DNA from: Leptospira ainlahdjerensis
GTDB lineage: Bacteria > Spirochaetota > Leptospiria > Leptospirales > Leptospiraceae
Assembly (NCBI RefSeq): GCF_016919175.1
Contig: NZ_JAFFPU010000033.1
Location: 62,001-126,000, forward strand
Reading direction: 5' to 3'
Length of the DNA stretch: 64,000 nt
The translations under genes and the position numbers were made by a program. Of the stretch, positions 37,094 through 45,652 are shown one piece after another (the first letter of the stretch is position 1; each line of letters opens with the position of its first letter). The notes beneath the pieces are model-generated. The model was not told the origin of the DNA. It did no database searches and saw only the letters and a program-made list of their open reading frames with translations.

Positions 37094-37833
37094 GAATCTC
37101 CCTTTCGTTTTATCTTTTTATTAGTTTCTTCTAAATGAGGATTAGCGCGTAAGTAACGAATCACGTCCAAACAGCTAAAACTTTGTTTGGATTCTTTATG
37201 AAAATATTCAATGATACTTTTTAATAACTCGAAATCTTCCCGCTCATCCAAAGTCAACCCAAGCTCCGGCCAATGTAAAGAAGGCGGTGCAACAAGATTC
37301 AAATGAGGAAATATATCAGGATTGTTTCTCATATGCAAAGAAACATGCTCGCGATCAAGACGATCTTGCGTCATTGACCCGGAGAGCACCAAATCGGAAA
37401 ATGCGAAAACTTGAACATCCATTCCGTCCGGATAACTTCTTATGTGTGCGTTCCCGACATACTTCGCGGAATTGAACTTATACATCCGAATACACTGTTC
37501 GATAATATCAGGATCAATAATCGGGCAATCCCCAGTAATCTGAACGATCACATCGGCGTTTCGAGATTTTGCGGATTCGATCACTCGGCCGAGAACATCG
37601 TCCTCGCTTCCTCTGTGTACAAAAATGCCTTCGGATTCGGCAAAGATTACCAAAGGATCATCCATAGGATTTACGGTCGTAGCAAGCACGATTTCATCGA
37701 TGGAAGAAACCGATTTAAGTCGATCGATCAAATATCCGAGAATCGGCCTTCCAAGAATTGGCATCAGCACTTTCCCGGGAAGGCGAGACGAGGTCATTCG
37801 CGCCTCTATAGTTGCTACATATTTTTGTTTCAT
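37090..37833 (-). CDS. SpsF-like cytidylyltransferase
   Basis: 247 residues from ATG 37833; a TTG at 37848 would make a TTGA overlap with the upstream gene and cannot be excluded. EARMTSSRLPGKVL (about 9-22) and QITGDCPIIDP (about 99-109) are typical of SpsF/PseF-type enzymes that activate nonulosonic acids or similar sugars with CTP. It shares the family with the N-terminal domain of the fusion at 42747..44774. Which one is the PseF equivalent is not clear. Confidence 0.82.
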   Translation of the reverse strand: MKQKYVATIEARMTSSRLPGKVLMPILGRPILGYLIDRLKSVSSIDEIVLATTVNPMDDPLVIFAESEGIFVHRGSEDDVLGRVIESAKSRNADVIVQITGDCPIIDPDIIEQCIRMYKFNSAKYVGNAHIRSYPDGMDVQVFAFSDLVLSGSMTQDRLDREHVSLHMRNNPDIFPHLNLVAPPSLHWPELGLTLDEREDFELLKSIIEYFHKESKQSFSCLDVIRYLRANPHLEETNKKIKRKGDS

Positions 37834-37844
37834 TTTGTATAGGT

Positions 37845-39836
37845 TCAAAGACTGTTTTCGGTGTTAAGGTTCGAAATCGATTTAAAACTTGATCCTAATT
37901 CTTTCCAAGAAGCTGTTTTTGCACGTTCATTCAAGACGCCGACCAGATTTGATTCCAAGTCGTATATTTCCATTGATGTAAGGCTATCCAAAGTCGGATA
38001 ATAGATATGCAGGCTAACCGCATAAGAATCTAAACTGGGGTTTTTGACCATGTGAATTCCGTCTAACTTTTCCAATTCACAAGAACCTTCTTGTAAAAGT
38101 TTTTCATCGGTAAGAACGATTCTGCCTTCGTCAACATCGTATTTCATTTCGGCGAGTGCCCCTTGTAAAACCACGAGAGCGCCTCCGAAATTTACGTGTT
38201 TATGAATCGATGTTTCTCCTTGCGGCGACCAAACCATCATTAGAATTTCATAAGGTTCAGTCATTAGACGTAAACGACTATAACCGATTTCCGGGCGTAT
38301 CCAACCTAGCGAATTTGCGATGGTATGAACGATCTCTTCCTTGGAATATTTTTGAAAGATTGAAATGACTGTAGAAAAGTTATTTTGATCCGGAATCGCA
38401 GAAATCAGGTCAGAACAAAAAGTGTCGAATTTGGTCTTTCGACCTTTTTTCTCCATGTAAGCAAGGTCAAGAATCTTCTGAGCGAGCGCTCCGGTTTGTT
38501 CTCGAATTTCTTTTAGTGCAGTAGATTCCCAAAGCTCGTTCTTTCTTAGAGGACCGATTGCAAAGAAATTTTCAAATGGTTTATTTTTAGAATCGAGAAC
38601 ACAACCTCCTGCAGAGGTCATAAACCCAATTCCGTTAGGAGAATTTTTAAGATAACCCCGCATTAATAGATTGGAATATAACGCGCTACTAGATTTTTTT
38701 ATCTTTGTTTCCGGACCAGTACAATTAATTAACTGATCCACTTGAAGATAATGATTGGAAGAGTTAATTTCGTTGTAAATGATTCCGATCGAATCGTCCA
38801 CCAACTTAACACTTTTTATTCTAGATCGAATGAATTTCAATTTTCCTGCATTGATCCAGTCCTGAATGATTTGCATAGATTCAACCGGAATACGGTGACG
38901 AAATGTCTCCCAATAAGGCCTAACGTGTCTTAAGAAACGCAGTTGGTCTTTTGTAGACCAGGAAGACCAAATTCTCTGCGTGACAGGACGAATCGTATCC
39001 AGTATATTCGCAGATGAAATTCCATGATTCTCTTTGACCCATTTCCGAAATTGTTTAAAATCTTGCCGTAAATTGCCATAAAAATGATCGTAAGGAGAAG
39101 GATTATCCCTTCCCGGAGGATTAAAAACTTTTGGTAATTTACCTGACCTCGATAAGGAAACGATAGTTCCTTCAAAACGTTTCCGATTCAAGGACATCAA
39201 TACATCCACCATAGAAAGACCCGATCCAAGGATTCCGATTGTAGTCTTCGGAGGAATATTCTCGTAAAGATTATCTTCCCAGGGATTGTTCGCGTATTTT
39301 TTACTACTCAACACCTCTGTGGACAAAAAATCGGGATTACCGGGTGGAATATTTCCGGTCGCGAGCACTACTAAATTCACATGCACTTGAGCCCCCGAAT
39401 CCAAGTGAAGATTCCATTTTCCGTTCTCGATCTCCAGATCCACCGCATCGTCGTTTACAAAATTATAATCTACGAAATCGGGCTTTTTTCGTAGCGCACG
39501 ATTCATTTCCGATTCTACATAATCTCCGAAGATGAATCTCGGGAAGAAAGAATGGGATTCGAATTTTTCTTCTAAGTAAAAATAATTTTTTTTGTGCTCT
39601 TGCCACCAATCCCAAAAATGATTTGGTTTTTCTGGATAGAGACTCATCTTATGAGCCGGAACATTCAGTTTTTGATATATTGAATTTGGAGAATAAGCAA
39701 TCCCACGACTTAATCTTTTTCTCGATTTCTCTATTAAGAATATTTGAATTGGATCTCTAACATTTTGAATCAACTGAATAATGAGCGATGAGCCGCTCAA
39801 ACCGCCACCGACAATTGCAACAGAAATCTTTGACAT
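37845..39836 (-). CDS. FAD-dependent oxidoreductase fused to a cysteine-dioxygenase-like cupin
   Basis: 663 residues, two domains. Residues 1 to about 460 are a FAD/NAD(P)-binding oxidoreductase (VGGGLSGSS at 9-17, ATGNIPPG at 159-166, GILGSGLSMVD at 201-211). Residues about 490-640 match thiol dioxygenases: YSRLRL (Y519, R521), HKH (H545, H547), GIH (H595) and AVSLHIYYP (606-614), equivalent to the three-His iron site, substrate Arg and C-terminal Tyr of cysteine dioxygenase. The Cys of the mammalian cross-link is absent (Gly), as in bacterial enzymes. I know no such fusion. Substrate unknown. ATG at 39836. Confidence 0.8.
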   Translation of the reverse strand: MSKISVAIVGGGLSGSSLIIQLIQNVRDPIQIFLIEKSRKRLSRGIAYSPNSIYQKLNVPAHKMSLYPEKPNHFWDWWQEHKKNYFYLEEKFESHSFFPRFIFGDYVESEMNRALRKKPDFVDYNFVNDDAVDLEIENGKWNLHLDSGAQVHVNLVVLATGNIPPGNPDFLSTEVLSSKKYANNPWEDNLYENIPPKTTIGILGSGLSMVDVLMSLNRKRFEGTIVSLSRSGKLPKVFNPPGRDNPSPYDHFYGNLRQDFKQFRKWVKENHGISSANILDTIRPVTQRIWSSWSTKDQLRFLRHVRPYWETFRHRIPVESMQIIQDWINAGKLKFIRSRIKSVKLVDDSIGIIYNEINSSNHYLQVDQLINCTGPETKIKKSSSALYSNLLMRGYLKNSPNGIGFMTSAGGCVLDSKNKPFENFFAIGPLRKNELWESTALKEIREQTGALAQKILDLAYMEKKGRKTKFDTFCSDLISAIPDQNNFSTVISIFQKYSKEEIVHTIANSLGWIRPEIGYSRLRLMTEPYEILMMVWSPQGETSIHKHVNFGGALVVLQGALAEMKYDVDEGRIVLTDEKLLQEGSCELEKLDGIHMVKNPSLDSYAVSLHIYYPTLDSLTSMEIYDLESNLVGVLNERAKTASWKELGSSFKSISNLNTENSL

Positions 39837-39854
39837 ATACTTTCCTTTTAGATT

Positions 39855-40889
39855 CTAACTTAGCAGATCCCAGCTAAGCGCCGTTCCTCGAGGTACATCC
39901 TTATTGATCGTTTTTCCAATCACCTGATCTATAAACTTCGGAGGTAGACCGTATCCGGGGCGAATGCTTCGTATGTTCTTATATGTAAATTTTTCACCCT
40001 GGATCATTGATTCCACAATATAAAGTGATCTACGGAATATCATGGATTTTTTTTCAACTTCTGTTGGACCGATAAAAACACTACCTAAGGATAACCAAGC
40101 TCTTTCAGTTTCTATTACCAGTGATTTTAATTCATCAGGCTCCAACGAAAATGTTGAATCTACTCCACCGTCAGCGCGATTCAAAGTAAAATGTTTCTCA
40201 ATGATCGTTGCACCCAAGGCGACGCTTGCTACTGCCACACCAATCCCCATTGTATGATCTGAAAGTCCAACCTCACATCGAAATAGATCTCTCATTGTTG
40301 GAATACTTAAAAGATTTGTATTTTCCGGATTTGCGGGATACGTACTAGTACATTTAAGTAATATTAAATTCTCATTTCCTGCACTTCGAACAACATCAAC
40401 GGCTTCAGCTACCTCGGCCACAGTAGCCATCCCGGTCGATATGATAATTGGCTTTTGCGTTTTCGCAACCCTTCGTATCAAAGGAAGATCGATATTTTCA
40501 AATGAAGCGATCTTATAGGCAGGTACGTTCAAAGATTCCAAAAAATCCACGGCCGTATCATCGAAAGGCGAACTGAAACAGAGCATCCCCCTTTTTTTGG
40601 CGCGATCGAAAATCGGCTTATGCCATTCCCAAGGTGTATAAGCCTCTTGATACAATTCGTAAAGAGACTTTCCTTTCCACAAACTTCCAGGATCGGAAAT
40701 AAAAAATTCACCATCTTTTTTATCGATCGTTAGAGTATCAGCTGTATACGTTTGAATTTTTAGTGCGTGGGCTCCCGCATCCGCTGCCGAGTCCACGATT
40801 TCAAGAGCCCTTTCCAATGATTGATTATGATTGCCCGACATTTCGGCTATAATAAAAGGTTTATAGTTTTTTCCAATGTTCAATTCCAT
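39855..40889 (-). CDS. pseI: Pseudaminic acid synthase
   Basis: 344-residue NeuB-family enzyme condensing PEP with 2,4-diacetamido-trideoxy-altrose. AEMSGNHNQSLERAL (15-29) is characteristic of PseI as opposed to NeuB (AEIGxNHxG). KIQTYTADT, CTSTYPANP and EKHFTLNR follow, and an antifreeze-like SAF domain ends the chain (about 280-344). Length is normal. PseG, PseC and a formyltransferase sit next to it. Confidence 0.92.
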   Translation of the reverse strand: MELNIGKNYKPFIIAEMSGNHNQSLERALEIVDSAADAGAHALKIQTYTADTLTIDKKDGEFFISDPGSLWKGKSLYELYQEAYTPWEWHKPIFDRAKKRGMLCFSSPFDDTAVDFLESLNVPAYKIASFENIDLPLIRRVAKTQKPIIISTGMATVAEVAEAVDVVRSAGNENLILLKCTSTYPANPENTNLLSIPTMRDLFRCEVGLSDHTMGIGVAVASVALGATIIEKHFTLNRADGGVDSTFSLEPDELKSLVIETERAWLSLGSVFIGPTEVEKKSMIFRRSLYIVESMIQGEKFTYKNIRSIRPGYGLPPKFIDQVIGKTINKDVPRGTALSWDLLS

Positions 40890-40892
40890 AAT

Positions 40893-41735
40893 TTATTGGA
40901 CCTCGTATTCTGTGATCAGTATTCTTCCCTTTGAAACATTCAATACGAACCCGCTTCCGTTAAAAAAAACAGTACCGACCTCGACGTTCATCACATTGCA
41001 AATTTCTAATATTCTTGCTTTGTGAGCAATTAGCTTCTGTCCATCGGACAAATAAAAATAAGCTCCCGGATAAGGCCTTGCCTGGGCCCTGATAAAATCG
41101 ATTATTGAATGAATGTCCCGATTGATGTCGATATAACCCATATCAGGAGTTCTTTTTCCAAAGTATGTTGCCAATGAATGATCTTGGGGAGTTGGAGAAA
41201 TTCCTTTTGCAATCTTTGAAAGGCTTTCAATCAAACATATTGGATATAATGGATGAAACTTTTCCAAAACGTCCGCCCCTGTGTCGTCATCTTCGATATT
41301 CAATTCAATTTGTTTGTAAATGGGTCCCGTATCGACCGTGGCTTCCATAACGTGACAAGTTACTCCGGTTTTCTTTTCGCCGTTTATAATAGCCCAAACG
41401 TGCGGTGTCCTACCTCTATATCGCGGCAACAAAGAACCGTGTAAGTTTAACGGAAATTTCGCCCGATTCAAAAGACTCTGCGGAATAATATAGCGATAAT
41501 TTACACTAATGAGGTATTCGAAACTAAGGTTTTCCAATTCCGACAACAACGAGGAATCTTTCCGGAGATCCGAATAGTAAAAAGGGATCTGTTTTTGCTC
41601 TGCATATAGATCGACTGCCGACTCTCCAAGATCTTTATGTGTTAGGACCGCTAATGGCTTGTAGTTTTCCTCGCACAATTTTGCTAGACAGATTGAACCT
41701 AGTTTACCGAATCCACAAAATACGAAATTTTTCAT
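40893..41735 (-). CDS. Sugar N-formyltransferase (Fmt-like fold)
   Basis: 280-residue enzyme of the methionyl-tRNA formyltransferase fold. Catalytic Asn-His-Asp are visible: LNLHGSLLPRYRG (N and His, about 97-109) and EATVDTGPIY (Asp, about 130-139). Uses N10-formyltetrahydrofolate to formylate an amino sugar. Adjacent (0 bp) to PseG, so it may act as a PseJ-like enzyme on the altrose or pseudaminate 4- or 7-amino group. tRNA formylation is unlikely given length and context. Confidence 0.84.
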   Translation of the reverse strand: MKNFVFCGFGKLGSICLAKLCEENYKPLAVLTHKDLGESAVDLYAEQKQIPFYYSDLRKDSSLLSELENLSFEYLISVNYRYIIPQSLLNRAKFPLNLHGSLLPRYRGRTPHVWAIINGEKKTGVTCHVMEATVDTGPIYKQIELNIEDDDTGADVLEKFHPLYPICLIESLSKIAKGISPTPQDHSLATYFGKRTPDMGYIDINRDIHSIIDFIRAQARPYPGAYFYLSDGQKLIAHKARILEICNVMNVEVGTVFFNGSGFVLNVSKGRILITEYEVQ

Positions 41736-42725
41736 CTAATTCAGAATCGCACTCGCAATACTTTGCGAACGGTCGGAAAAAATATCGAAGGAGAGTTCGC
41801 TCATTTTCAGCCTGCGTTCGAACGAAAAAAGAGAAAATATTTCTTCGATCAACATTTCTTCAAATCGACTTTCTTCCGGATCTAAATAATTTTCTATAAT
41901 ATTCATTTCCTTTAATCCGGTCAAATTTCCAAGCTGATTGTCTGCGGTCTTAATTAGAATCATAGGAATTCCTAATCTTCCCAATTCGTAAACGGTCTGT
42001 CCTCCCGCAGAAATACAAAGATCTACAGACTGCATCAGAGTTTTTATTTCCAGTGCATCCAGATTCTTATGAAAAGCGATAGAAGGGAGATTTTTTTTTT
42101 CGTAACGATCTGGACTTTCAAACGCCGGACCGATGATGGCGTCGATTTGGATTTCGGGAAAACGTCGATTAATAACTGTTAGAATTCTCAGTGTAAGATT
42201 TTTGGGATCACTCCCGCCCATAGAGACTAATATCCTTTTTATACTTTTGGGAATATTATGTTTCTCTATTTTTTCCTGAAATGGTTTTCTCAGAAGTATA
42301 AACTCCGGACCTTCCAAAACTTTCGAATATCGATCCCGGTAATTATAGATAGAGCCGCCGACTCCTCCGTTATAGAGAATCGCCGCTCTCGGATAATTCA
42401 ATCGATCAAAATCATCGATGCAAACCAAACGAATCCCGGCATCGACGACTTCCTGGTAGAGAGAGTAATCTGCTCGATAAGAATCAATAACGATAGCTTC
42501 AGGCGTTCTTTGGATCCATTTGTGGAGTTTTTTTGTAAGCCAAGACTCGACGACGGTTTCTATATCAAAATCGTCGAAGCCGTCGGCATCTGTATCTAAA
42601 ATGATCTGCGTTTTAATGCCCTTTCTGCGAAATAATTCTGCAAGAGCAGAACACCGTCGGTAGTGGCCAATTCCGGATTTTTGAAAATACTCTGTAAAAA
42701 TATAGATCACAAAGATTTTATTCAA
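41736..42725 (-). CDS. pseG: UDP-2,4-diacetamido-2,4,6-trideoxy-altropyranose hydrolase
   Basis: 329 residues. GIGHYRRCSALAELFRRKG (about 18-36) is the PseG signature, DSYRAD (about 81-86) carries the Asp and LVSMGGSDPKN and SAGGQTVYELG form the GT-B-like UDP-binding half. It removes UDP to give the free sugar for PseI. The TTG start at 42725 lacks a good ribosome site. An A10 run in the coding strand (42091..42100) could slip. Confidence 0.88.
   Translation of the reverse strand: MNKIFVIYIFTEYFQKSGIGHYRRCSALAELFRRKGIKTQIILDTDADGFDDFDIETVVESWLTKKLHKWIQRTPEAIVIDSYRADYSLYQEVVDAGIRLVCIDDFDRLNYPRAAILYNGGVGGSIYNYRDRYSKVLEGPEFILLRKPFQEKIEKHNIPKSIKRILVSMGGSDPKNLTLRILTVINRRFPEIQIDAIIGPAFESPDRYEKKNLPSIAFHKNLDALEIKTLMQSVDLCISAGGQTVYELGRLGIPMILIKTADNQLGNLTGLKEMNIIENYLDPEESRFEEMLIEEIFSLFSFERRLKMSELSFDIFSDRSQSIASAILN
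42091..42100 (-). repeat. A10 homopolymer run in pseG
   Basis: Ten T on the plus strand, ten A in the coding strand, covering E-K-K-N codons of PseG. The frame is open at the present length. Confidence 0.85.
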
Positions 42726-42746
42726 AAAATAAAGAAAGGATCAAAC

Positions 42747-44774
42747 TCAGTTGAGTCGGCTAAAGCCGGAATGACAAATCGGGCCTTCTAGAAGGCTAAT
42801 AACATCTTTTCCGTCTTCACATTCGCGAATTGACTGAAAGATTGGATCCAATTTTTCGAAGTATTCATTTAAGATAGAATCCTTATGTTCTATACAAGCA
42901 TACACGGAAGTTCCGGCTAACATTCCTTTTTTTAACATCTCTTGAGTGATCAAAGTTTTATACGCAAGAGCGTTTTTGCTTTTGACGGTAAATCCGCACA
43001 GAGCGGGAAGTCCCCAATAATCCAATTCTAAGTTATGTGTGGAAGCTAAAGATTTCCAACCGGCAGTTATTTTTTTTCCAATCGCCGTAATGGTATCCCA
43101 AGATTGAAGTTGATTCATCACTTCTAAAGTTTTGATCGCTGCCGAAGGCCCGATTCTTTCGGTCCAAAAAGTACTGCTGATAAATGTCGACTGTGCCGTC
43201 TCCATCACATCCCGTTTTCCAATAACCGCAGTGATGGCATATCCGTTCCCTAGGGTTTTTCCGAATATGGCCATATCAGGTTCAACACCGTATAACTTGT
43301 GTAAGCCGCCAAACGTTTGCCTAAATCCAGAAGTACATTCATCGAAAATAAGAACGATTCCGTTATCCGTAGCGATTTTTCGTAAACCTTCTAGAAATCC
43401 AGCGTCGGGTCCAGTATTTCTGGAAACTTCCATCATAATGACGCCGATTCCTTCTTCCTTGACCAATTTTTCTAACTCATCTAATCGATTGTAGAGAAAC
43501 GGAAATACGGTTCCTTTTAGATTTTTAGGCACTCCGTTCGGATCTAATCCGGGCAATAGGTGACCTGACAGACTATCGTCGGAGGCAAGATTCGCTGAAA
43601 GATACCAATCGTGCCAACCGTGATAGCCGCAAATTGCAACCTTCTCCTTTCCAGTCGCAGCGCGTGCGATTCTGATAGCGATCGCATTGGCTTCTCCACC
43701 TGTCCTCGCGAGTCGAACCATATCGGCCCAAGGATGCAACTCCACTAATTTTTCAGCCAACTGAACTTCTTCAGGACAATTGAATGTGGACATGTTGCCG
43801 TTTGCAACGGTTTCAAGAACCGCTCTGTCCACTTCGGGATGACCGTATCCTAACGTGTTCGTACCGATTCCCATAAGAAACATATCGGTGTAACGATTTC
43901 CATCGAGATCCCAAACTTCGCAACCTTTCGCTTTGCTAAAGTAAGCCGGCCAAAGTTCTGGTAAAAACATTTCCGCACGTTTCGAAAGAAGCATATTTCC
44001 ACCCGGAATTAAGGTTTTTGCTTTTTTCCACAGTTTTTGTCCGGTTCCCATCGAGCTACCTTCGTTTCTTTTTAAGTGTCTATTCAGTTGAAATATTTCA
44101 GGTTTGGATTCGTATAGCAAGATGACTTCCTTCCAACCAAAATCTATCCTCGGAGAAAAATGGCCGAAAATATTCTGAATCACATCCAGATCATTCTTTT
44201 CGTCGACGGTCCAACGTTGCGAAGAATAGTCTTTTGAAAAGGAAAGATTCGTTTTTAAGAATTCTTTACTCTCCCTCAAAAAGGGAGTAACGTGTTCACG
44301 ATCAAAGGTTTTTGTCGCAAGGTGATACGCCTTTTCTAAGGCGAAAAAAGAGAACACTTCGATATCCAACCCATCCGGAAAAGTCGGCGGATCGATATTG
44401 GAAACGTAATCGTAAGTTTTTGAAAAAAATAATTCGATAACCTCATCAACGAGATTAGGATCCACTAACGGACAATCACCGGTTATTCGAACGATTACGT
44501 CAGCTTTATTGAGTAATGCAGCTTGGTAGTAACGATCTAAAACGTCGTTTTCGTTTCCGCGAAAATAGGAAATTCCTTTTTGATTCAAAAATGAAACCAG
44601 AGTATCATTCTTCGAATCTACCGAAGTTGCGACTACTACCTGCTCTATTTTTTTGGACAACAAGAGTCGGTCCAACAAAAGACCGATTAACGGTTTCCCT
44701 TCAATCAATTGCATGACTTTATTTGGGAATCGAGTCGATCCCATTCTAGCTTGTACGATTGCCAATACTTTCAT
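42747..44774 (-). CDS. Cytidylyltransferase fused to class III aminotransferase (GSAM-like)
   Basis: 675 residues from ATG 44774 (ATGA overlap). Residues 1 to about 235 are an SpsF/PseF-like cytidylyltransferase (QARMGSTRFPNKVM at 8-21; RITGDCPLVDP near 97). Residues about 240-675 are a glutamate-1-semialdehyde aminotransferase-like enzyme: GNRYTDMFLMGIG, TGGEANAIAIR, GYHGWHDWY, DECTSGFR and the PLP Lys in FGKTLGNG. Both halves appear complete. This would activate a sugar acid with CTP and transaminate the same or a neighbouring molecule; the order is unknown. Probably serves the pseudaminic branch. Confidence 0.86.
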   Translation of the reverse strand: MKVLAIVQARMGSTRFPNKVMQLIEGKPLIGLLLDRLLLSKKIEQVVVATSVDSKNDTLVSFLNQKGISYFRGNENDVLDRYYQAALLNKADVIVRITGDCPLVDPNLVDEVIELFFSKTYDYVSNIDPPTFPDGLDIEVFSFFALEKAYHLATKTFDREHVTPFLRESKEFLKTNLSFSKDYSSQRWTVDEKNDLDVIQNIFGHFSPRIDFGWKEVILLYESKPEIFQLNRHLKRNEGSSMGTGQKLWKKAKTLIPGGNMLLSKRAEMFLPELWPAYFSKAKGCEVWDLDGNRYTDMFLMGIGTNTLGYGHPEVDRAVLETVANGNMSTFNCPEEVQLAEKLVELHPWADMVRLARTGGEANAIAIRIARAATGKEKVAICGYHGWHDWYLSANLASDDSLSGHLLPGLDPNGVPKNLKGTVFPFLYNRLDELEKLVKEEGIGVIMMEVSRNTGPDAGFLEGLRKIATDNGIVLIFDECTSGFRQTFGGLHKLYGVEPDMAIFGKTLGNGYAITAVIGKRDVMETAQSTFISSTFWTERIGPSAAIKTLEVMNQLQSWDTITAIGKKITAGWKSLASTHNLELDYWGLPALCGFTVKSKNALAYKTLITQEMLKKGMLAGTSVYACIEHKDSILNEYFEKLDPIFQSIRECEDGKDVISLLEGPICHSGFSRLN

Positions 44775-45649
44775 TTTAGTTTCCATTTGGAAGGATCAAT
44801 TAAACCTTTATCTTCCGAAACAAAAGTATTTGGAACGGAAATTTCGAATTCATTCTGAAACGTGGATAAGATTTCCCGTAAATGATGAGTCGATTCCACT
44901 CCGAATACGATTTCATCTACGTTCGAAAGAGATCTAACATATTTGATACAAACTTCGAGGGGGTTATAGGAATTGGTTTGAAGCCATCGATCCCATTGAT
45001 CCAAATGCGCTTTCCATTTTTGAAAGTATTGAGGTCGTTTAAGAGAATCCATCAATAAGAGCCCTTGCAAAAAAATGGATCTAACTTGGACGAGCACCTG
45101 CTTAGATTTTAATTTCTCCAACCAGCCACTTCGTATCAGACTTTGATCAAAAACGTTGAGCGGAGATTGAACGATATCATATTTAAAAATATTTGGAACA
45201 GTTTCTAAGTCTTGAAAAGAATAAATCGATAGCCCAAATGCTTCAATCTTTCCCTCATCTATATACTTTCGAATGATTGCATATACTTCTTTTCCAAAAT
45301 CACGAGATAAAACAGAAGGATCGTGGAGCAATAACCCCTTAATCTTAGAAACCTTAAGTCTTCGTAAGGAGGCTTCAATAGAATCCCGAACCCATTGATC
45401 CGGAGAATCACAATCGTTCGGAATCGGGGGAAGTTTCGTCACGATTTCAAACCGATTCCGATTGAGTTTTCCTAATATGTTTTCGCTGACTCCGTAAGCG
45501 ATAGCCGTATCTAACTTTCTAATCCCATTTTCATAGGCAGCATCCAAAATTCTTTCAGCCTCAGACTCATCGATTTTACCGTTTTGATTTGCTACTCCAT
45601 AATCCAAACCAAACTGAACAGTTCCTAAAACCAGACTAGGACGACCCAT
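44771..45649 (-). CDS. Aldo/keto reductase
   Basis: 292-residue NAD(P)H-dependent reductase. The N-terminal LGTVQFGLDYGVAN (8-21), LDTAIAYG (about 46-53, Asp and Tyr), the TKLP Lys and LLLHDPS (His) give the catalytic tetrad. Aldo/keto reductases of this subtype recur beside nonulosonate genes. It sits between PseC and the cytidylyltransferase-aminotransferase fusion and overlaps the latter by 4 bp. Confidence 0.85.
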   Translation of the reverse strand: MGRPSLVLGTVQFGLDYGVANQNGKIDESEAERILDAAYENGIRKLDTAIAYGVSENILGKLNRNRFEIVTKLPPIPNDCDSPDQWVRDSIEASLRRLKVSKIKGLLLHDPSVLSRDFGKEVYAIIRKYIDEGKIEAFGLSIYSFQDLETVPNIFKYDIVQSPLNVFDQSLIRSGWLEKLKSKQVLVQVRSIFLQGLLLMDSLKRPQYFQKWKAHLDQWDRWLQTNSYNPLEVCIKYVRSLSNVDEIVFGVESTHHLREILSTFQNEFEISVPNTFVSEDKGLIDPSKWKLK

Positions 45650-45652
45650 AAA

